Below, piece by piece: positions 59,001 to 64,000 of a DNA stretch of 64,000 bases (its first letter is position 1; every line of letters starts with the position of its first letter). The notes beneath the pieces were generated by a model. It made no database searches. It saw nothing but the letters and a program-made list of their open reading frames with translations, and was not told the DNA's origin. The position numbers and the translations under genes are program-made. This DNA comes from Tomocerus qinae (lineage: Eukaryota; Arthropoda; Collembola; Entomobryomorpha; Tomoceridae), in NCBI GenBank assembly GCA_020055645.1, contig CM034547.1:1736001-1800000 (forward strand), written 5' to 3'.

Positions 59001-62000
59001 AGAATGTATTACATTAAAATTTTGATAAGATTGCAGCTGTGGCTCTGACCCAGGCTGACCATTCGAATGGTCAGCCTGGGATGCATTCTTGCATATGTAC
59101 TTGTTTTGTACATGTTGATTGCTTACAAGCATATCACTGGACTCCTACTCAACCTATCATGTCGTATGGGCAGCCAAAAGGTAAACAACCTTTTGACACT
59201 TAAACATTTTGTATTGCAAACAAGAGTCTGTTGGAGTAGGCGGGTGTCTTTCCGTATGGCTTAAATGGCTTTGCATTAAGCGTTACTATTCTTTTTGGCG
59301 TGTTTGCAATTATGCCGAGGTCCAAGAAATCATTGTTCTCACGTTTATCATTGATGTAGAGATGCAATTCATGGAAGAGAGTCGCTGGTGTTACTCATAA
59401 ATGTCAAGAGTGTACCAGAGAAGGACTACATATCTATGTAACTCATAGAATCGAGATGGTAAGAGTATTCATTTAGCGCTTTTAATTAACGTCGTTACAA
59501 TAATATCATTGTGACATAAAGCAGAAGCGAATCTAGTGTTTGTTGTTATTAATCAATTGACAACGGATGACAAAACGTCGTATTTATATTGAAAGAATTC
59601 AAAGCTGAAATTAAATAGCATGTTTAGATGTTCTTAGGTGATTATCGATTTATGAGAGTAAAGACAATATTCTAGAAGAATGCAATTTCTTAAGACAATC
59701 TTTAGAGCCATAACTCAATATGCATTGTCTTATTATTTCCTGGCAAATACCTTAATAAAAATATGACAAATGAACAGTCACTTACCTTAAATAGTTGGGC
59801 AATACAAGCGAGAATGTCCGAATCTCATTCCAAGTAGCAATACTTAGTAGTCAGTCGGAAACAAAGACGAAAATTTATCTATTCTCATCGTTATGAGTTT
59901 TTTATGCTTTCAAGTTGATGCTAATGAGGTCTCTAGAGAATTACCTATCTTATCATATTAAGACTAGAATATGGCGTTTGAATGTTGTTGTGACATGTTG
60001 CTGTACTTTTAAACAATTGTGAATCTTTGATATTATTATTATTAATAATGTGAAGAGCCTTTGTACCCAAAAGTTATACACATTCATTTCCAAACTTTAA
60101 AACAATTCTCAGTATGACCGCGTGAAGCACCATCAATGTAATTACATGTGCACTAACCATGTATTATGACGTACAGAGTGAGACTTTATATAAATAGCCC
60201 GAAAGTTGGCATTACGTGTTATAAGTATTAAGGTGTACGTGTGTATTGTAGAGTTGAGATGTAGTTAGTATGTAGGAGATAAATAGATATAAATATTGTG
60301 ATAGAAGAAAGTTAAGTATTTCCCCACGCACAGCTACTGCACTGCCAGAGAAGATAGTTTATAATGGGAATCACTCCACGACATCAGCACATTCATTGTA
60401 TTCATCGTCTCATCCTCATCTCATGAAGTTAGTTTTGTTCGCCTCGTTTGACATGACGTTGATTTGATGTACAACAATAATGCAATTATTCTTTGATAAT
60501 CCCATCAGAAATACAAGACATTTCCTCATTCTCTCTGTCTTTTCATTCGCCAACCACACGCACACACCAAAACGATCTGCACTAACGATGTTTTTCATTC
60601 CGCCACTCCAGCTATCCAAATCTCGTGTTACCCACAACATTATTTTTGCCTAAATAGCTATAATGATAAAAAGTAAAAGAAATAATTTGTAATTAGATAT
60701 TTATAAGCGCTAATTTAAAAACATGACTAATAGCGTTTTAGATAATTAAGTGAGTGAATATGAGGAGGTCTAAATGACGAGACTACTTAATTGGGCAAAT
60801 ATTTAAAGTGTTTCAAGCACTAATAATGCCCAAGAGTTGGAAGTACAATGTACATAGTATGAATTAGCAGACATGATCTTCTCTGCCTATACACTTCCCT
60901 ACTGTACAGTTACTACAAGGATAACAATTAAGAGTAAAAGAAATGAGAGCTTGTTACATTCTCCATCCGGTGCTGTTTTTAAGAGACGGTGGTCGAATTA
61001 TTATTTTGATTTACAAGGAAGAGAGTAATCAACAAGCACTTTTTAGAGGAAGCGCTGTATTTATTAACTATAGTGCGAGTCAATTGATAATAAGTAGAGT
61101 GTGGTAGGGATGAAGTTGACGGCATACAAAAATGTAAAGTCAAGCCGTTCTCTAATTTGCGAGAATTTTTCTCCTCATTTTTATCGGTTTAACCAATAAG
61201 TGAATTTTGATTTGGAATGTGGTGGCAGGACTTGAGGATGAGTGAGGAGAATTTAGGAGGTAATGAGACTAACAAGGAAATTGTGTGCACATCAGAACTG
61301 TAAATTGAAAAGAAGTTGGTGAGAAAATAAAACGGAAAACATCAAAGTCCCGGTAACCAACTCATTAATGTTTCCCATCGTCGTGACCTGGCCTGGCTTG
61401 GTTTGTGAAATGTAAAATAACAGACGAACTCATTACACAACATCCGGGCGTTCCAGAATGATTTCTGCGAGATGACGTCTCCTGCCAGCTCTTCACCTTT
61501 CCCATTTACCTCTTCAGGATTTATCTAATAACTGTAATCACGTCAAGTGAATGTCACAACCGAAGAAAGGTCGAGCTATTCTCGCTTTCTCCAAGAAAAT
61601 AAATTGGACTTTTGATTGGGTGTAAAGAAAAGCCGAGATTCATGAGCGGATATAAATAAATTGTCTTCACATCATTACCAAGAAATAATAACACATCCTC
61701 CGTCGTCAACCACCTTCCATCAAAGGTGTGGATAGCACCATTCCGCAGAGATTTCTCACTAGTACCAACTAATCTTACAATTAGTGAGGCTGGAGCCTAC
61801 AAACCAGAACACTTCACTTTTTAAGCAACGAATCCAATTTAGATCAGAAGAATTATTTCCTCAACCAATCTGGCTTTATTCATTTAAATCCAAAATTATT
61901 CAGGAAATAGAGAAAATCCACAAGCTGAAGCATAGAAAACTACCAATTTACTCTCAAACCTTCGTCGTAAGAAATTTTGGAGATCCACTCACCCAATTTT

Positions 62001-63784
62001 TGGATCCATTTATTATTGTTTGTTGTGTAAGCATGGGCTTTAAAACATTTTCTAATTAGATTTTACATTAAGGATGGTTTTATTACAATTCTCTGTTCTT
62101 ATAGTCAATCTGGATAGTATTGGTTGAATCCCAAAGCTAGAGCATGTGATGTCTAAATGGATAGAACTCTACTGGTATTGTGTAACACGTAGAGTGCCAT
62201 TGAATACTTCATTTTTCATACATACGTATGACGACGACGAAACAATTATATGCCACTACCATTCAGGTGTTTTGTATTCTGCTTGACAGGGCTGAAGTTA
62301 AATGCCCCATTTAATTACAGTACATGCGTGAATATTAGTTGTGGGTGTCAAATCAAAACGTTGGCATCAGCTTTAGTTTTGACTTACAAACCTCTAAATA
62401 AATATACCTGCTGGGAATGGAAGTTTTTTCGTAGCAAATCTATCTTGTTAGTTAGCATAGTGTTTTAATTAGAATATAATATTCTGGCAGTCCAAGATCT
62501 TCATGCTTGGTGTTTTAACCATACTTGAATTTCTTGTAGAAAAATAGTTATTGATTATTATATGGAGGAAATACTGGGAAGTAACTGGCGTATAAATGAT
62601 AACAGTTATCTGTATGGAGAGAGGATTATCGTGTGAGTATAGAAGTGGATGATGGTGAAGGCAGAGCAGACAGCAGAGCGTAATGTTGCTGTCAAGTGGA
62701 GTTAGAGAGACAGAAGTTGGGCGAGGTGAAATGGGAAAGTGCGAGTATCTTTAGAGTCTTTCCGATTCGGTTTTGGAGCATAAAGATACGGCAGTGATGC
62801 TCGGAGTCAGTGATAGTCTGCCGATAGCCTCGTATACGTGTACAATTCAGGATCATCGGAGTGCCACTCTCCAACTACACTACTCCAACTCCTCGGCCCG
62901 GAGATCGATATAGCATTCTCCTCAATTGCTCACTCTATATCTGTACCACCTATCTCCTCTATAAATGGAGTTGAGATACATTTGCTACCTGATATGTACA
63001 TCTATTCACAACGGTGCATTAAGGTCTCAATTAAGATCTTCGTCTCTTCCATACACCTTATTTCTTATTCTTCAGTCTCAATAACAACTACTATTGTTTG
63101 TTTGTACACTAAGAGGAGATCGAGCATATTTATTATGTAGACAATTATATGATTTGGTTGGGTTCACTGTACTTATATGTAGCATCCATTTACTTTGACA
63201 CTGTACAGAGTACTAGCGTAGGGAGTAGAAGCATACATATTGGCTTTCAAGAAAGTCGGACTGTTTTGAGTACTGTATGAACGGTATAGTAATAAAAAAA
63301 CTAAAGTAAACTTGGAAAATAAACGTGAAAATTCAACCTGAAAAATTTCAATGGAGTTGAGTTTAATGCATATATGAAGCATTTTCGTGTTGGAGCTGCA
63401 TGAATACACTGACTGACATGCATTCCCTTATTAATTGAATGGTTGCATTTCTCTAAAGAAATGCTAAATGATAAATGTTAAACTGGTAACAAAATCCACA
63501 TTTTTGGTATGGTTCATTTAGTGTAGCTGGGGTTATTAAAATTTGTGAATGTAACTAACGTGTAACAATTGGTTGCATGATTTGGATGTATGCATGGAAA
63601 AGATGTTATGTCAATGGGATAGTCTTACTTGGATTTCTTGCGGAAATGGCATGCATGCAGACAGATCGTAAGTAGAGATAGTTCTGTCTGTTTTGAGGTG
63701 TATATAGAAGAAGTTTATCTATAGACCGTATAGTAATAATGCGGTATAATATAATGAGAGATATAGGTGTATAGTATAGAGTGT
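56031..63784. other. Non-coding, nothing recognised
   Basis: AT-rich sequence with only short frames. A local duplication of GGTGATTTGTTCCAA occurs near 56462-56498, and GGTCAGCCTGGG and its inverse lie near 59050-59082 as a small hairpin. No RNA gene or domain was recognised. Confidence 0.35.
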
Positions 63785-63810
63785 AATAATAATAATAATA
63801 ATAATAATAT
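63785..63810. repeat. (AAT)n microsatellite
   Basis: Eight or nine AAT units. Confidence 0.9.
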
Positions 63811-64000
63811 ATGTAGTGTGATTGTATGTGGAGTGAGTGATAAGAGAGGAGGCAATGAGATGAGATGGAGTGGATGAGACGGAGATAAGAGTGGGGATAT
63901 TCAGAGCAATGCTGACAAGAGTGAGAGAGAGGAAATGGTGTGATTGGGAACCATAACGGTGTTGAAAATTACAGATCCGGGATTGGATAGCTGACTAGGT

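Noticed and set aside
60183-60200. TATATAAATAG as a promoter TATA box
   Set aside because: AT-rich context makes the word likely by chance, and no gene follows.

Overview
The window is transposon-dense, AT-rich DNA from an animal genome, most likely an invertebrate. Signs of this are spliceosomal introns (GT..AG) inside transposase genes, animal-type mobile elements (Penelope-like, CR1-like LINE, Ty3/Gypsy, BEL/Pao, ISL2EU with THAP and YqaJ parts, FLYWCH/MULE, hAT-like and foldback elements) and no prokaryotic gene layout. A short (TTAGG)n tract, the common arthropod telomere unit, and frequent TTAGG-type words hint at an arthropod, but this is weak. I found no convincing host gene; every coding region I can recognise belongs to a mobile element, and most are broken.

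Layout. 1-6 kb: nested inverted-repeat elements; 591-2387 holds a second element (638-1379), which holds a third (787-1238). A foldback element (3136-4101) carries its own insertion. 6.3-12.7 kb: a 5'-truncated Penelope-like element (PLE) with an intact RT plus GIY-YIG ORF and a hammerhead-like motif, then a LINE split by a second, inverted-duplicated PLE with a 13-bp target duplication. 13.56-20.43 kb: a Ty3/Gypsy element with LTRs identical by eye and a 5-bp duplication, lacking most of gag and split by a FLYWCH-bearing MULE-like element and a DDE-type transposon with an intron. 20.4-25 kb: several small inverted-repeat elements, including a hAT-like one whose empty site is visible at 55.9 kb.

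26-35.3 kb: a BEL/Pao element on the minus strand (26619-34421, 5-bp duplication) sits at the centre of an older long palindrome. A 1.55-kb foldback element with a telomere-like tract interrupts its pol. 36-40.7 kb: two inverted copies of a repeat with AGCTCGC termini and 40-bp tandem units, an 18-bp minisatellite and a Helitron-like 3' hairpin. Mixed with and following these is a decayed ISL2EU transposon (37.9-43.4 kb): THAP exons, a DDE transposase and a convergent SWIM/YqaJ nuclease gene.

43.6-64 kb: mostly unannotatable AT-rich sequence with scattered MITEs, one very stable 69-nt perfect hairpin, a pair of related MITEs with different but internally matched termini, and simple repeats. 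Insertion order can be read from interrupted frames and target duplications: older PLE/LINE/ISL2EU/foldback layers, then Gypsy and BEL, then the elements inside those.
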